A stretch of DNA of 10,202 nt from an uncultured Oscillospiraceae bacterium (GCA_900549945.1 URQJ01000058.1:1-10202); one strand, 5' to 3'; positions 1 through 9,108 are shown, counted from the stretch's first letter. The notes: generated by a model from the sequence alone, not told the origin. Numbers and translations are program-made.

Positions 1-155
1 GCGCCCGCGGCCGTCCGCTCGACGCCGCGGTCCATCGCCTGCACCTGTCTGGCCTGCGCCGCATAATGCGCGGCGTCGCGGCCCTCCTCCACGCTCTGCT
101 CGATCTCGATCTCCAGTGCGTCGCAGAAATCAAACCAAGGCTGCTTTCTCAACAT
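1..155 (-). CDS. N-terminal fragment of an unrecognised protein (cut by window edge)
   Basis: Only the first 51 codons are visible, and the gene continues beyond base 1. The protein begins MLRKQPWFDFCDALEIEIEQ and then runs through SVEEGRDAAHYAAQARQ, an acidic then alanine-rich, probably helical, segment. There is no signal peptide and no membrane segment. The start is well supported: a strong ribosome site (AGGGGAG) lies about 8 bases upstream, and a good promoter sits a further 40 bases back. I do not recognise the family with confidence. The SVEEGRD-then-Tyr pattern reminds me of N-terminal segments in some clostridial ADP-ribosylglycohydrolase-like proteins, but this is recollection only and too little sequence is present to claim it. 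The gene follows the arginine operon on the same strand but has its own promoter after a terminator, so no functional link to arginine synthesis should be assumed. Confidence 0.75.
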   Translation of the reverse strand, partial: MLRKQPWFDFCDALEIEIEQSVEEGRDAAHYAAQARQVQAMDRGVERTAAG

Positions 156-192
156 AAACAACACTCCCCTTAAAAATCTGAGTTTTGCCCTC

Positions 193-221
193 ATTGTAGC
201 GCGGCAAAGCGGAAAAATCAA
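193..221 (-). promoter_or_regulatory. Sigma-A-type promoter of the left-edge gene
   Basis: On the minus strand a -35 TTGATT (216-221) and a -10 TACAAT (193-198) are separated by exactly 17 bases, close to the sigma-A consensus. The expected transcription start is near base 186, giving a leader of about 30 bases before the ATG at 155. It lies downstream of the operon terminator, so the left-edge gene appears to be an independent transcription unit. No ARG box is visible here. Confidence 0.75.
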
Positions 222-249
222 GCGGAAACCGGGCTTTTGCGCGGAAATT

Positions 250-290
250 CCACAAACGAAAAGCCGGGCCGCGGAAAACCGCAGCCCGGG
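250..290 (-). terminator. Rho-independent terminator of the arginine operon
   Basis: Bases 264-289 form a GC-rich hairpin: a 6-bp outer stem (CCGGGC with GCCCGG), one C/A mismatch, a 4-bp inner stem (GCGG with CCGC) and an AAAA loop. Read on the minus strand it is followed by CTTTTCGTTTG, a broken T tract. It sits about 80 bases beyond the argF stop and before the next promoter, as expected for the operon end. On the plus strand there is no T tract, so it should act in one direction. Confidence 0.75.
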
Positions 291-369
291 CGTTCTCTTC
301 GCTGTTTGTCCAGCATTTTCTCTGCCGTGCGCCGCCGAAAACAGCGTCATACGGCAAGATCGGCATGCT

Positions 370-1278
370 TTACCGGTCCTTCATCAGCATGACCATGACG
401 GCCTTCTGCGCGTGCAGGCGGTTCTCCGCCTCGTCGAAGATCGGCGCGGCGTTCGCCTCAAACACTTCCGCGGTGATCTCCTCGCCGCGGTGTGCCGGCA
501 GGCAGTGCTGCACAATCGCGTCCGGCTTCGCGGCGGCCATGATGCGGCCGTCGACGCAGTAGCCTGCAAACGCCTTTTCGCGCGCCGCACGCTCCTCCTC
601 CTGACCCATCGAGGTCCACACGTCGGTGATAACGACGTCGGCGCCCTTCGCGGCGGTCAGCGGGTCCTCCGTCAGCTCGAAGCAATCGTATGCGCCGGCG
701 AAATCGAGGATTTCCTGCGGCGGGCGGTAGCCCTCCGGGCACGCGACGGAAACCGCCATGCCGACCTTGAGGCAGCCGACGATCAGCGAATTCATCATGT
801 TGTTGCCGTCGCCGATGAAGCACATCTTGAGGCCGTCAAACGAGCCCTTATACTCGCGGATCGTCATCAGGTCGGCGAGAATCTGGCAGGGGTGGCAGAA
901 ATCCGTGAGGCCGTTGATGACGGGCACCGAGCCGTACTGCGCGAGATCCTCGACCTCCTTCTGGTCGAAGGTGCGGATCATGATGCCGTCCACATAGCGG
1001 GAGAGCACGCGCGCGGTGTCCTGCACCGGCTCGCCGCGGCCGATCTGCGAGCCCTCGCCCGCGAGTACGACGGCGTAGCCGCCGAGCTGGTTGATGCCCA
1101 CCTCGAACGAAACGCGCGTTCTGGTGGAGGATTTCTCAAAGATCATGCCGAGCGCCTTGCCCTTCAGGTGCGGGTGCTCGATGCCGTGCTTCGTCTCGTA
1201 CTTGAGCTGGTCGGCGAGGTTGAGGATCTCGAGGATCTCCTCCCCCGTGAGGTCGAGGAGCTTTAATAAGTGTTTCAT
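370..1278 (-). CDS. argF: Ornithine carbamoyltransferase
   Basis: This 302-residue protein transfers the carbamoyl group of carbamoyl phosphate to ornithine, giving citrulline, in the cytoplasm. The length is normal for the family. The carbamoyl-phosphate loop STRTR is at residues 51-55, HPCQ at 129-132, the ornithine-binding DVWTSMGQE segment at 219-227 and the HCLP catalytic loop at 258-261. The C-terminal FDEAENRLHAQKAVM is also typical. The SMG motif favours ornithine over N-acetylornithine as substrate. The start MKHLLKLLDL matches the usual N-terminus and has an AAAGGA ribosome site upstream. It is the last gene of the operon, 44 bases after argD and followed by a terminator. An anabolic role is inferred from its neighbours, since no arcA or arcC is present. 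The symbol argF rather than arcB rests on that context. Confidence 0.97.
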   Translation of the reverse strand: MKHLLKLLDLTGEEILEILNLADQLKYETKHGIEHPHLKGKALGMIFEKSSTRTRVSFEVGINQLGGYAVVLAGEGSQIGRGEPVQDTARVLSRYVDGIMIRTFDQKEVEDLAQYGSVPVINGLTDFCHPCQILADLMTIREYKGSFDGLKMCFIGDGNNMMNSLIVGCLKVGMAVSVACPEGYRPPQEILDFAGAYDCFELTEDPLTAAKGADVVITDVWTSMGQEEERAAREKAFAGYCVDGRIMAAAKPDAIVQHCLPAHRGEEITAEVFEANAAPIFDEAENRLHAQKAVMVMLMKDR

Positions 1279-1322
1279 ATGCCGGTTCCTTTCCTTTTGT
1301 TTTTACGCTGCGCGGGTATCCA

Positions 1323-2489
1323 TCAGCCCTTGATCTGCTCTGCGAAGATGCGCAGGCCCGCGTCGATTTCTTCCTTCGTGATCGTGAGCGGCGGCAGAAA
1401 ACGCACGAGCGATTTCGCCGTCAGAATCAGGAGCCCGGCCCTTGCGCAGGCCTCCATCACGTCGTGCGCATCGCGGTTTTTCAGCTTGATGCCAAGCATT
1501 AGCCCGCGCCCGCGAACGTACTCGACGCCCTCCAGCTTCGAGAGCGCCGCGCGGAAGTATTCTCCCTTCTCGCGCACGGCGGCGAGGAACGCCGCGTCGT
1601 CGATGCGCGTGACCATCTCGAGCGCGCCGGCACTCGCCACCGGGTTCGAGCCGAAGGTCGAGCCGTTCATGCCCGGCGTGAAAATATCCCCGAGCGCCTT
1701 AGAGACGAGGCAGGCCGCAATCGGCAGGCCGCCGCCGAGTCCCTTTGCCGCCGTGACGACGTCCGGCTGCACACCACAGCCCTGATAGCTGAAGAAATAG
1801 CCCGTGCGGCCCACGCCGGTCTGCACCTCGTCGAGCATCAGCAGCGCGCCGCGCTCGTCGCACAGCCTGCGCACGGCGCGCAGGTAGTCCGTGTCGAGCG
1901 GAATCACGCCGCCCTCACCCTGCACGCTCTCGAGCAAAACCGCGCAGACCGTGCCGTCGAGCTTCTGCTCGAGGTCGGCGATGTCGTTCGCCTCGGCATA
2001 GACGAAGCCCTCGGTCAGCGGCAGGAAATATTCGTGAAACGCGTCCTGTCCGTTCGCCGCGAGCGTCGTGATCGTGCGCCCGTGGAATGAGTTTTTCAGC
2101 GTGACAATCTTATGCGCGCCCTTTTTCTCCCCGAAGCGGCGCGCAACCTTGACCGCGCACTCGTTCGCCTCCGCGCCGCTGTTGCAGAAGAACGCGCGGC
2201 CCATGCCGGAGGCCTTTTGGAGCGCCGCGGCCAGCAGCGCGTTTTTTTCACAGTAATAGTAGTTCGACATGTGCTGGATGCGCCCGGCCTGCTCGGTAAC
2301 GGCTTTCACCCAGCCGTCGTCGCAGTAGCCGAACGCGTTGACGCCGATGCCCGAGGTGAAGTCGTAGTAGTGCTTCCCCTCCGTGTCCCACGCCTCGCAG
2401 CCCTTGCCGTGGTCGAGCGCCACCGGCAGGCGGCCGTAGGTGTGCAGCACGCATTCGTCGTCCAGCGCCTGAATCTCATTCAAGTTCAT
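1323..2489 (-). CDS. argD: Acetylornithine aminotransferase (PLP-dependent, class III)
   Basis: This 388-residue, cytoplasmic, PLP-dependent enzyme converts N-acetylglutamate semialdehyde to N-acetylornithine, using glutamate as amino donor. Class-III aminotransferase landmarks are in order: the SGIGVNAFG substrate region (46-54), the phosphate-binding NSGAEANE (103-110), FHGRT (135-139), ESVQGEGG (187-194), the cofactor-binding LDEVQTGVGRTG (219-230) and AAKGLGGG (247-254), with Lys249 as the PLP Schiff-base lysine. An upstream in-frame ATG would add 14 residues, but MNLNEIQ is chosen because AAAGGGG lies 9 bases before it. It follows argB after 64 bases that hold a hairpin. Such enzymes often also accept succinyl-diaminopimelate in lysine synthesis, which cannot be judged here. 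The first codons contain an ARG-box-like dyad, listed separately. Confidence 0.96.
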   Translation of the reverse strand: MNLNEIQALDDECVLHTYGRLPVALDHGKGCEAWDTEGKHYYDFTSGIGVNAFGYCDDGWVKAVTEQAGRIQHMSNYYYCEKNALLAAALQKASGMGRAFFCNSGAEANECAVKVARRFGEKKGAHKIVTLKNSFHGRTITTLAANGQDAFHEYFLPLTEGFVYAEANDIADLEQKLDGTVCAVLLESVQGEGGVIPLDTDYLRAVRRLCDERGALLMLDEVQTGVGRTGYFFSYQGCGVQPDVVTAAKGLGGGLPIAACLVSKALGDIFTPGMNGSTFGSNPVASAGALEMVTRIDDAAFLAAVREKGEYFRAALSKLEGVEYVRGRGLMLGIKLKNRDAHDVMEACARAGLLILTAKSLVRFLPPLTITKEEIDAGLRIFAEQIKG

Positions 2490-2518
2490 GGCTGTTCGCC
2501 CCTTTCTCCATTTCTCGC

Positions 2519-2548
2519 GGCGGCCCCGCATTTTTGCGGTGCGCCGCC
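2519..2548 (-). other. Intercistronic hairpin between argB and argD
   Basis: A two-part stem is visible: an outer 6 bp (GGCGGC 2519-2524 with GCCGCC 2543-2548) and an inner 5 bp (CCGCA 2526-2530 with TGCGG 2535-2539), with a TTTT/AAAA loop and small internal bulges. No T tract follows on the minus strand, so it is not a standard terminator. It could stabilise or mark a processing point in the transcript. The function is inference. Confidence 0.55.
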
Positions 2549-2553
2549 GGAAA

Positions 2554-3429
2554 TCAATAAAACATGGTGCCGATGCCCTCGTCGGTAAACAGCTCGACGA
2601 GAATCGAGTGCGGCGTGCGGCCGTCGATGATGTGCGCGCGCTCCACGCCGCGGCGCACCGCCTCGACGCAGCAGTCGATCTTCGGGATCATGCCGCCGCT
2701 GATGATGCCCTCGCGCTTGAGCTTCGGCACGTCGCTGACGTTCACGACCGGAATCAGCGTGCTTTCGTCGTCCTTATCGCGCAGGAGGCCGACGATGTCG
2801 GTCATCAAAATCAGCTTGCGCGCGCCGAGCTCGGCCGCGATGCGCGCCGCCGCAACGTCGGCGTTGATGTTGAACACCTCGCCGTGATACCCTGCCGCAA
2901 CGGTCGAAACGACCGGGGTATACCCCGCCGCAAGGGAATCGCGGATGATCCGCGCGTTCACCTCGCGGATCTCGCCGACAAAGCCGAGGTCCTCCGCCGC
3001 GGGCAGCTTGTCGGCCTTTAAGAGCGAGCCGTCCTGCCCGCACAAGCCGACCGCCTTGCCGCCCGTGTTTTCGAGAAGCTGCACGAGGTCCTTGTTGACC
3101 TTGCCCGCCAGCACCTGCTGCACGATGTCCATCGTCTCGCCGTCGGTGTAGCGCATGCCGTTGACGAACCGGCTCTCCTTGCCGATCTTTTTCAGCATCG
3201 CGCTGATCTCCGGGCCGCCGCCGTGCACGAGCACGACGTTGATGCCGACGAGCTGCATCAGAACGATGTCGTTCATCACGGCTTCCTTGAGCTCGGGGTT
3301 GATCATGGCGTTGCCGCCGTACTTAACGACGATCGTCTCGCCGGCCCACTTCTTGATATACGGCATCGCCTGCACGAGCACGTGCGCGCGGTCGCCGTTT
3401 GAAATTCCGATTTTCTTTTCTGTACTCAT
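2554..3429 (-). CDS. argB: Acetylglutamate kinase
   Basis: This 291-residue amino-acid kinase-fold enzyme phosphorylates N-acetylglutamate with ATP, the usual control step of the pathway. Visible landmarks are KYGGNAM (36-42) with Lys36, the glycine-rich HGGGPEI (69-75), NINADVAA (187-194), TDIVG with Asp211, and GGMIPKI (245-251) with Lys250, the transition-state lysine. About 30 residues precede the kinase core, including VLVQAMPYIKKW. In the family this N-terminal helix is typical of hexameric, arginine-inhibited enzymes and absent from the E. coli form, so feedback inhibition is likely (inference). ELFTDEGIGT near the C-terminus also fits that class. The frame stays open 144 codons upstream through argJ, but the ATG at 3429 is right: it overlaps the argJ stop as ATGA and has GGAG 10 bases upstream. 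Translation is probably coupled to argJ. Confidence 0.97.
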   Translation of the reverse strand: MSTEKKIGISNGDRAHVLVQAMPYIKKWAGETIVVKYGGNAMINPELKEAVMNDIVLMQLVGINVVLVHGGGPEISAMLKKIGKESRFVNGMRYTDGETMDIVQQVLAGKVNKDLVQLLENTGGKAVGLCGQDGSLLKADKLPAAEDLGFVGEIREVNARIIRDSLAAGYTPVVSTVAAGYHGEVFNINADVAAARIAAELGARKLILMTDIVGLLRDKDDESTLIPVVNVSDVPKLKREGIISGGMIPKIDCCVEAVRRGVERAHIIDGRTPHSILVELFTDEGIGTMFY

Positions 3430-4640
3430 GTGCGGTAATCTCCGTTGATTTTCACGTAGTCGTAGGTGAGGTCGCAGCCGAAGGCCTCGGCCTCCGCTTC
3501 GCCGCTTTTCAGGTTCACGAGCGTCGTGATCTCCTTTGCGTGGAGCGCCTTTGCGGCCTCCTCCTCGCTGAAATCGACGCCCGCGCCGTTTTTGCAGACG
3601 TCCACGCGGCCGTTTTCGCTCTGGAACGCGACATCCACCTTGTGGATGTCGATGTCGGCGCCGGAATAGCCGATCGCACAGAGCACGCGGCCCCAGTTTG
3701 CGTCCTCGCCGAACATCGCAGCCTTGAAGAGCGCCGAGCAGATGACCGACTTCGCAACGGTTTTTGCCGTTTCCCAATCGGCGGCGCCGGTCGTTCTGCA
3801 AATCAGCAGCTTCGTCGCGCCCTCGCCGTCGCCCGCCATCATCATGGAGAGCCTGCGGCACACCGCGGTCAGCGCCGCGCAGAACGCGTCGAACGCTTCG
3901 TCCTCAGCCGTGATCTCCGCGCTGCCGGCCTCGCCGTTCGCCATCACCGCGAGCGTGTCGTTCGTGGAGGTATCGCCGTCCACGCTGATCATATTGAACG
4001 TCGTGTCCGCGGCCTTTTTGACCGCCTTTTGGAGCATTTCGGCGGAAATCGCACAGTCCGTCGTCACAAAGCAGAGCATCGTCGCCATATTCGGGTGAAT
4101 CATGCCCGAGCCCTTCGAGATGCCGCCGACCGTGACGGTCCTGCCGCCGAGCTCAAACTGCACCGCAACTTCCTTTTCGATCGTGTCCGTCGTCATGATC
4201 GCCTGCGCGGCGAGGTTCGAGCCGTTTTCGCTGAGCGACGCCGCGAGCGCTTCCGCCGCGTTTTCGATCGGCTCGATCGGCAGAATCTGGCCGATCACGC
4301 CGGTGGAAGCGACGATCACGTCGTGCGGGTCGATGTGCAGCGCCTCCGCCGCGATCTCACACATGCGCCACGCCTTCGCCTCGCCGTCGGCATTGCAGGT
4401 GTTCGCGTTGCCGCTGTTGCAGATGACCGCCTGCGCGCGGCCGTCCGCAAGATTCCGCTGCGTGACGAGGATCGGCGCGCCCTTGACGAGATTCTGCGTG
4501 TAGACGCCCGCCGCCGTACACGGCTTCTCGCTGTAGATCAGCGCGAGGTCACGCTTCGACTTATTTTTCCGGATGCCGCAGTGCACGCCGCCCGCAAGGA
4601 AGCCCTTCGCCGCGGTGACACCGCCTTCAATATACTGCAT
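3426..4640 (-). CDS. argJ: Bifunctional ornithine acetyltransferase / N-acetylglutamate synthase
   Basis: This 404-residue precursor cleaves itself into two chains and moves the acetyl group from N-acetylornithine to glutamate, releasing ornithine. Bifunctional members also acetylate glutamate from acetyl-CoA. Landmarks are NSGNAN (75-80), STGVIGQ (112-118), MTTDT (149-153), KGSGMI (176-181) and the self-cleavage site HPNMATML (182-189). Cleavage is expected between Ala186 and Thr187, with Thr187 as the nucleophile. The C-terminus DYVKINGDYRT is the family's standard ending. The start MQYIEGGVTA has TAGGAGTG about 8 bases upstream. It follows argC after an unusually long 187-base gap and overlaps argB by 4 bases. 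Whether it is truly bifunctional cannot be read from sequence, but the absence of argA in the cluster makes it plausible; argA or argE could still lie elsewhere. Confidence 0.97.
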   Translation of the reverse strand: MQYIEGGVTAAKGFLAGGVHCGIRKNKSKRDLALIYSEKPCTAAGVYTQNLVKGAPILVTQRNLADGRAQAVICNSGNANTCNADGEAKAWRMCEIAAEALHIDPHDVIVASTGVIGQILPIEPIENAAEALAASLSENGSNLAAQAIMTTDTIEKEVAVQFELGGRTVTVGGISKGSGMIHPNMATMLCFVTTDCAISAEMLQKAVKKAADTTFNMISVDGDTSTNDTLAVMANGEAGSAEITAEDEAFDAFCAALTAVCRRLSMMMAGDGEGATKLLICRTTGAADWETAKTVAKSVICSALFKAAMFGEDANWGRVLCAIGYSGADIDIHKVDVAFQSENGRVDVCKNGAGVDFSEEEAAKALHAKEITTLVNLKSGEAEAEAFGCDLTYDYVKINGDYRT

Positions 4641-4718
4641 AAGCTTGCACTCCTAAAATTCAGTTTTCTTTCTGCGCCTGAGAGCGCCCAAAAAGCGCGC
4701 GCCCCGAAAGCCACTTTT

Positions 4719-4783
4719 CCGCAGCTGCGCCGCCGTACGCGTTTACTGCGGTTATTTCCCGCACCGGCGAAGCGAGGCTCGCT
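4719..4783 (-). other. argC-argJ intercistronic region with alternative hairpins
   Basis: The 187 bases between argC and argJ hold no convincing gene. On the minus strand TGCGG (4763-4759) can pair with CCGCA (4751-4747) over a 7-base loop. The same middle segment, CCGCAG (4751-4746), can instead pair with CTGCGG (4724-4719), so the two hairpins exclude each other. Just upstream is a tight inverted repeat AGCGAG-G-CTCGCT (4771-4783). No run of T follows, so no standard terminator is formed. Function unknown; in such GC-rich sequence short stems may arise by chance. Confidence 0.35.
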
Positions 4784-4827
4784 GAACGACTCCGCGACCC
4801 CGCCGCGGGCCGTGCCCGCCACGCCCG

Positions 4828-5868
4828 CTAGAATGCCGGGGGAACCTGCATGAGGCCGGTCGTTTCATCGAGACCGAACAGGATATTCATATTCTGGATC
4901 GCCTGTCCTGCCGCGCCCTTGACCATGTTGTCGATGGCGCTGATCGCGATAAACATGCTGGTGCGCTTGTCCACAAAGATGGACACGTCGCAGAAATTTG
5001 TGTACTTGATGTTGTGAATATCCGCGCTCCTGCCCTTTGGCAGAAGCCGGACGAACGGCTCGCCCCCGTACCGCTCCTCATATGCTGCGCGGAGCATTTC
5101 CTCCGTCACGCCGTCCTTCAGGCGCGCGTAGCACGTCGCGAGAATGCCGCGGTTGATCGGCAAAAGATGCGGCACAAAGGTGATGCGCACCGCGTCGCCC
5201 GCGATTTTCGAGAGCGTCTGCTCAATTTCCGGCGTGTGGCGGTGGCTCGCGACCTTGTAGGCCGACATGCCTTCGTTCAGCTCCGGATAATGGCTGTTCT
5301 GGGCGGGCTTGCGGCCCGCGCCGGTCACGCCGCTCGCGCAGTTCGCGATGATGCCGGTCTGCTCGATATACCCCTTTTCAAGCGCCGGGACGAGCGCAAG
5401 CGGCACCGCCGTCGTATAGCAGCCCGGGTTCGCCACGAGCCTTGTCGTTCTGATCTGCTCGCGGAACAGCTCCGGCAGGCCGTAGACCGCTTTTCGGTGC
5501 AGCGCCTTGTCCGTAAACGTGCCGCCGTACCATTCCTTATATTCCTCCTCGCTCTCGAGACGAAAGTCCGCGCCGAGATCGATGAACGCCTTGTTTTTTG
5601 CGTCGCATTCCGCCGCAAGCTCCTGCGAAAGGCCGTGCGGCAGCGCGGCGAAAATCACGTCGCTCTTTTCCACAACATCCGCCTGCGTTTCGCAGACGAG
5701 GTCGCACAGCGCACGGTACGCGGGATATACGTCCGAAAGCGCCATCCCCTCGAAACTGACCGAGCTGATCGCCGCAAGCTCCGCCATGGGGTGCGCGTAA
5801 AGCAGGCGGCAAATTTCCGCACCGGCGTAACCGGTCGCACCGACAACGCCGACTTTTATTTTCTCCAT
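4828..5868 (-). CDS. argC: N-acetyl-gamma-glutamyl-phosphate reductase
   Basis: This 346-residue NADPH-dependent enzyme reduces N-acetylglutamyl phosphate to the semialdehyde. It belongs to the aspartate-semialdehyde dehydrogenase-like superfamily. The N-terminal Rossmann motif GATGYAGAE spans 10-18. ALPHG (75-79), DLGADFRL (97-104) and GLPEL (130-134) follow. NPGCYTT carries the catalytic Cys150, SGVTGAGRK (179-187) comes next, and HRHTPEIEQ (209-217) holds the catalytic-type His211. Its length matches the common single-domain ArgC of about 345 residues. The start has GAGGAGG about 10 bases upstream, and that ribosome site begins only a few bases after the argH stop, so the 21-base spacer is essentially just a ribosome-binding region. 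It is co-transcribed with argH. The rest of the acetyl cycle (argJ, argB, argD) lies immediately downstream. Confidence 0.97.
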   Translation of the reverse strand: MEKIKVGVVGATGYAGAEICRLLYAHPMAELAAISSVSFEGMALSDVYPAYRALCDLVCETQADVVEKSDVIFAALPHGLSQELAAECDAKNKAFIDLGADFRLESEEEYKEWYGGTFTDKALHRKAVYGLPELFREQIRTTRLVANPGCYTTAVPLALVPALEKGYIEQTGIIANCASGVTGAGRKPAQNSHYPELNEGMSAYKVASHRHTPEIEQTLSKIAGDAVRITFVPHLLPINRGILATCYARLKDGVTEEMLRAAYEERYGGEPFVRLLPKGRSADIHNIKYTNFCDVSIFVDKRTSMFIAISAIDNMVKGAAGQAIQNMNILFGLDETTGLMQVPPAF

Positions 5869-5889
5869 ATCCGCAATGCCTCCTCTTTC

Positions 5890-7274
<1,385 letters not shown>

Positions 7275-7278
<4 letters not shown>

Positions 7279-7814
7279 CCTTTCTCCGGCAGCGCGTCCG
7301 CCGCCTGCCCGATAAATTTCAGAAAATTCTCCTGATAACCGCTCCGCATGTGTCCGAGGACGGACGGAGCGAGATCTCCGGCCTCTATCATGCGCTTGAA
7401 CCCGTCGAAATCGACCCACTTCGCGTCGCATGTTTCACCCGGCTGGAGCCGAATCACATTGAGGTCAAAATTCATGCGCACACCGTAATCCCTCCCGAGA
7501 TACGGCGCGTCGCGCGATGCACCGAGCAGCGTCGTTTGCTTCGGCGCAATCCGGAGTCCGGTTTCCTCCCGAACCTCCCGCAAAACCGCGTCCATGCAGC
7601 TCTCTCCGGCCTGCACATGCCCCGCGGGATTTTCCCACTTGTTGGGCGCAAAATGCTTTTCGGAGCTGCGCTTTGTCAGAAAAATCCGGTTTTGACTGTC
7701 CACAATCCACATGCCGACCGCCAAAATATATTCGCCCTCCAACAGCGATGTTCCGCGCTCGACGACCTTGCCCGTTCGGTTTCCGTTTCGGTCGTAAACG
7801 TCGATCAGCTCCAT
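7275..7814 (-). CDS. Nudix hydrolase (IDI-like branch), in the arginine operon
   Basis: This 179-residue protein has a complete Nudix box at residues 65-87: GHVQAGE, seven residues, then REVREETGL, fitting G-x5-E-x7-REU-x-EE-x-GU. The metal-binding glutamates (80, 83, 84) are all present. Members hydrolyse nucleoside diphosphates linked to another moiety. The N-terminal layout (MELIDVYDRNGNRTG, then LAVGMWIVDSQNRIFLTKRS and NKWENPAGH) resembles the branch related to isopentenyl-diphosphate isomerase, common in Firmicutes with no assigned substrate. It is cytoplasmic, with no signal or membrane segment. AAAGGAGG, a full match to the anti-Shine-Dalgarno, lies 9 bases before the ATG. It sits 64 bases after argG and its stop overlaps the proposed argH start, so it is part of the operon. 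A direct role in arginine synthesis is not established; house-cleaning is the default reading. Confidence 0.93.
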
Positions 7815-7836
7815 TCTCCGCGCCCTCCTTTAAGCC

Positions 7837-7864
7837 AGAAAAGGGCAGGCAGATCCGCCTACCC
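7837..7864 (-). terminator. Possible partial terminator/attenuator between argG and the Nudix gene
   Basis: On the minus strand GGGTAGGCG (7864-7856) pairs with TGCCTGCCC (7851-7843) around a GATC loop, a 9-bp stem including two G-T pairs, and is followed at once by TTTTCT. It lies 14 bases after the argG stop. The T tract is short, so partial termination or 3'-end protection is more likely than a full stop. Because the Nudix gene has a strong ribosome site and no separate promoter is apparent, read-through must occur (inference). Confidence 0.5.
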
Positions 7865-7878
7865 CGTATCTGAATTTT

Positions 7879-9108
7879 TTACTTTGCTTCGAGCTTCGCT
7901 TTCTGCTTGGCCTGCACCTTGATCGGAAGGCCGAAGAGGTTGATAAAGCCCTGCGCATCCTTCTGGTCGTAAACCTCGTCCTCGTCGAACGTCGCGATCT
8001 CCTCGTCGTAGAGGGTGTACGGGGAGGTAACGCCCGCGTTGATGACGTTGCCCTTGTAGAGCTTCAGCTTGACGTCGCCGGTTACGTTCTCGTTGACCTT
8101 GTCGGCGAACGCGGAGAGCGCCTCGCGCAGCGGCGTGAACCACTGGCCGTTGTAGGTGAGATCCGCCATCTTCGGCGCAATCTGCGCCTGCATGTAATGG
8201 AAGGTTTCCTTGTCGAGCGTAATCGTTTCCAGCACGTTGTGCGCCTTGTAGAGGATGGTTCCGGCCGGCGTCTCATACACGCCGCGGCTCTTCATGCCGA
8301 CAAGCCGGTTTTCGACGATATCCAGCAGGCCGATGCCGTTCGCGCCGCCGAGCGCGTTCAGCTTCGCGACCAGCTCGACCGCACCCATTTCCACGCCGTC
8401 CACCGCGGTGGGAATACCCTTCTCAAAGTGGATGGTCACATAAGTCGGCTCGTCGGGCGCCTGCTCCGGGGAAACGCCGAGCTCCAAAAAGCCGGGCTTG
8501 TTGTACTGCGGTTCGTTCGCCGGGTTTTCCAGATCGAGGCCCTCATGCGAGAGGTGCCAGATGTTCTTATCCTTGGAATAATTCGTCTCGCGGTTGATCT
8601 TCAGCGGAATGTTGTGCGCCTCCGCGTATTCGATCTCTTCCTCTCTCGACTTGATAGACCACTCTCTCCACGGCGCGATGATCTTCATATCCGGCGCAAA
8701 CGCCTTGATGGTCAGCTCAAAGCGAACCTGGTCGTTGCCCTTGCCGGTGCAGCCGTGGCAGATCGCGTCCGCGCCCTCGGCCTTTGCGATCTCCACAAGG
8801 CGCTTTGCAATGCAGGGGCGGGCGTGCGAGGTGCCGAGGAGGTAGTCCTCGTACTTGGCGTCCGCCTTGAGGCAGGGCCAAATGTAGTTTTCAATATAAT
8901 CCTGCTTGAGGTCTTCGATGTAGAGCTTCGAGGCGCCGGTCTTAATCGCCTTCTCCTCGAGGCCGTCGAGCTCCGTGCCCTGGCCCACGTCGCCGGAAAC
9001 CGCGATAACCTCGCAGTTATTGTAGTTTTCCTTGAGCCACGGGATAATGATCGATGTGTCGAGGCCGCCGGAATAGGCGAGAACGACCTTTTTGATTTCC
9101 TTTGCCAT
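7879..9108 (-). CDS. argG: Argininosuccinate synthase
   Basis: This 409-residue enzyme condenses citrulline and aspartate with ATP, forming argininosuccinate, AMP and pyrophosphate, through a citrullyl-adenylate. The N-terminal PP-loop AYSGGLDTS is at 11-19, the binding segment GTSHARPCI at 92-100, and the family signature [13 protein letters not shown] at 119-131. The length matches the common type I enzyme of about 400 residues. The frame is open for 38 more codons upstream, but [10 protein letters not shown] at 9108 is the right start. AAAGAAAGAGG lies 8 bases before it, and an upstream in-frame ATG at 9189 overlaps the promoter -10 and so would not be transcribed. It is the first gene of the operon, directly behind the ARG-box promoter, so it should be the most directly repressed by arginine. 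The C-terminus KQKAKLEAK is lysine-rich and unremarkable. Confidence 0.97.
   Translation of the reverse strand: MAKEIKKVVLAYSGGLDTSIIIPWLKENYNNCEVIAVSGDVGQGTELDGLEEKAIKTGASKLYIEDLKQDYIENYIWPCLKADAKYEDYLLGTSHARPCIAKRLVEIAKAEGADAICHGCTGKGNDQVRFELTIKAFAPDMKIIAPWREWSIKSREEEIEYAEAHNIPLKINRETNYSKDKNIWHLSHEGLDLENPANEPQYNKPGFLELGVSPEQAPDEPTYVTIHFEKGIPTAVDGVEMGAVELVAKLNALGGANGIGLLDIVENRLVGMKSRGVYETPAGTILYKAHNVLETITLDKETFHYMQAQIAPKMADLTYNGQWFTPLREALSAFADKVNENVTGDVKLKLYKGNVINAGVTSPYTLYDEEIATFDEDEVYDQKDAQGFINLFGLPIKVQAKQKAKLEAK

Noticed and set aside
130..366. Possible 78-codon gene on the minus strand between argF and the left-edge gene
   Set aside because: It would span the terminator hairpin and the promoter and overlap the start of the left-edge gene. 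It has no supported ribosome site.
4660..4676. CodY-like motif upstream of argJ (AAATTCAGTTTTC on the plus strand)
   Set aside because: It matches the CodY consensus poorly on one side, is not next to a promoter, and lies inside an operon.
4538..4822. Possible 94-codon gene in the argC-argJ gap on the minus strand
   Set aside because: It runs well into argJ in another frame, has no good ribosome site, and its arginine/serine/alanine-rich composition looks like translated GC-rich noncoding DNA.
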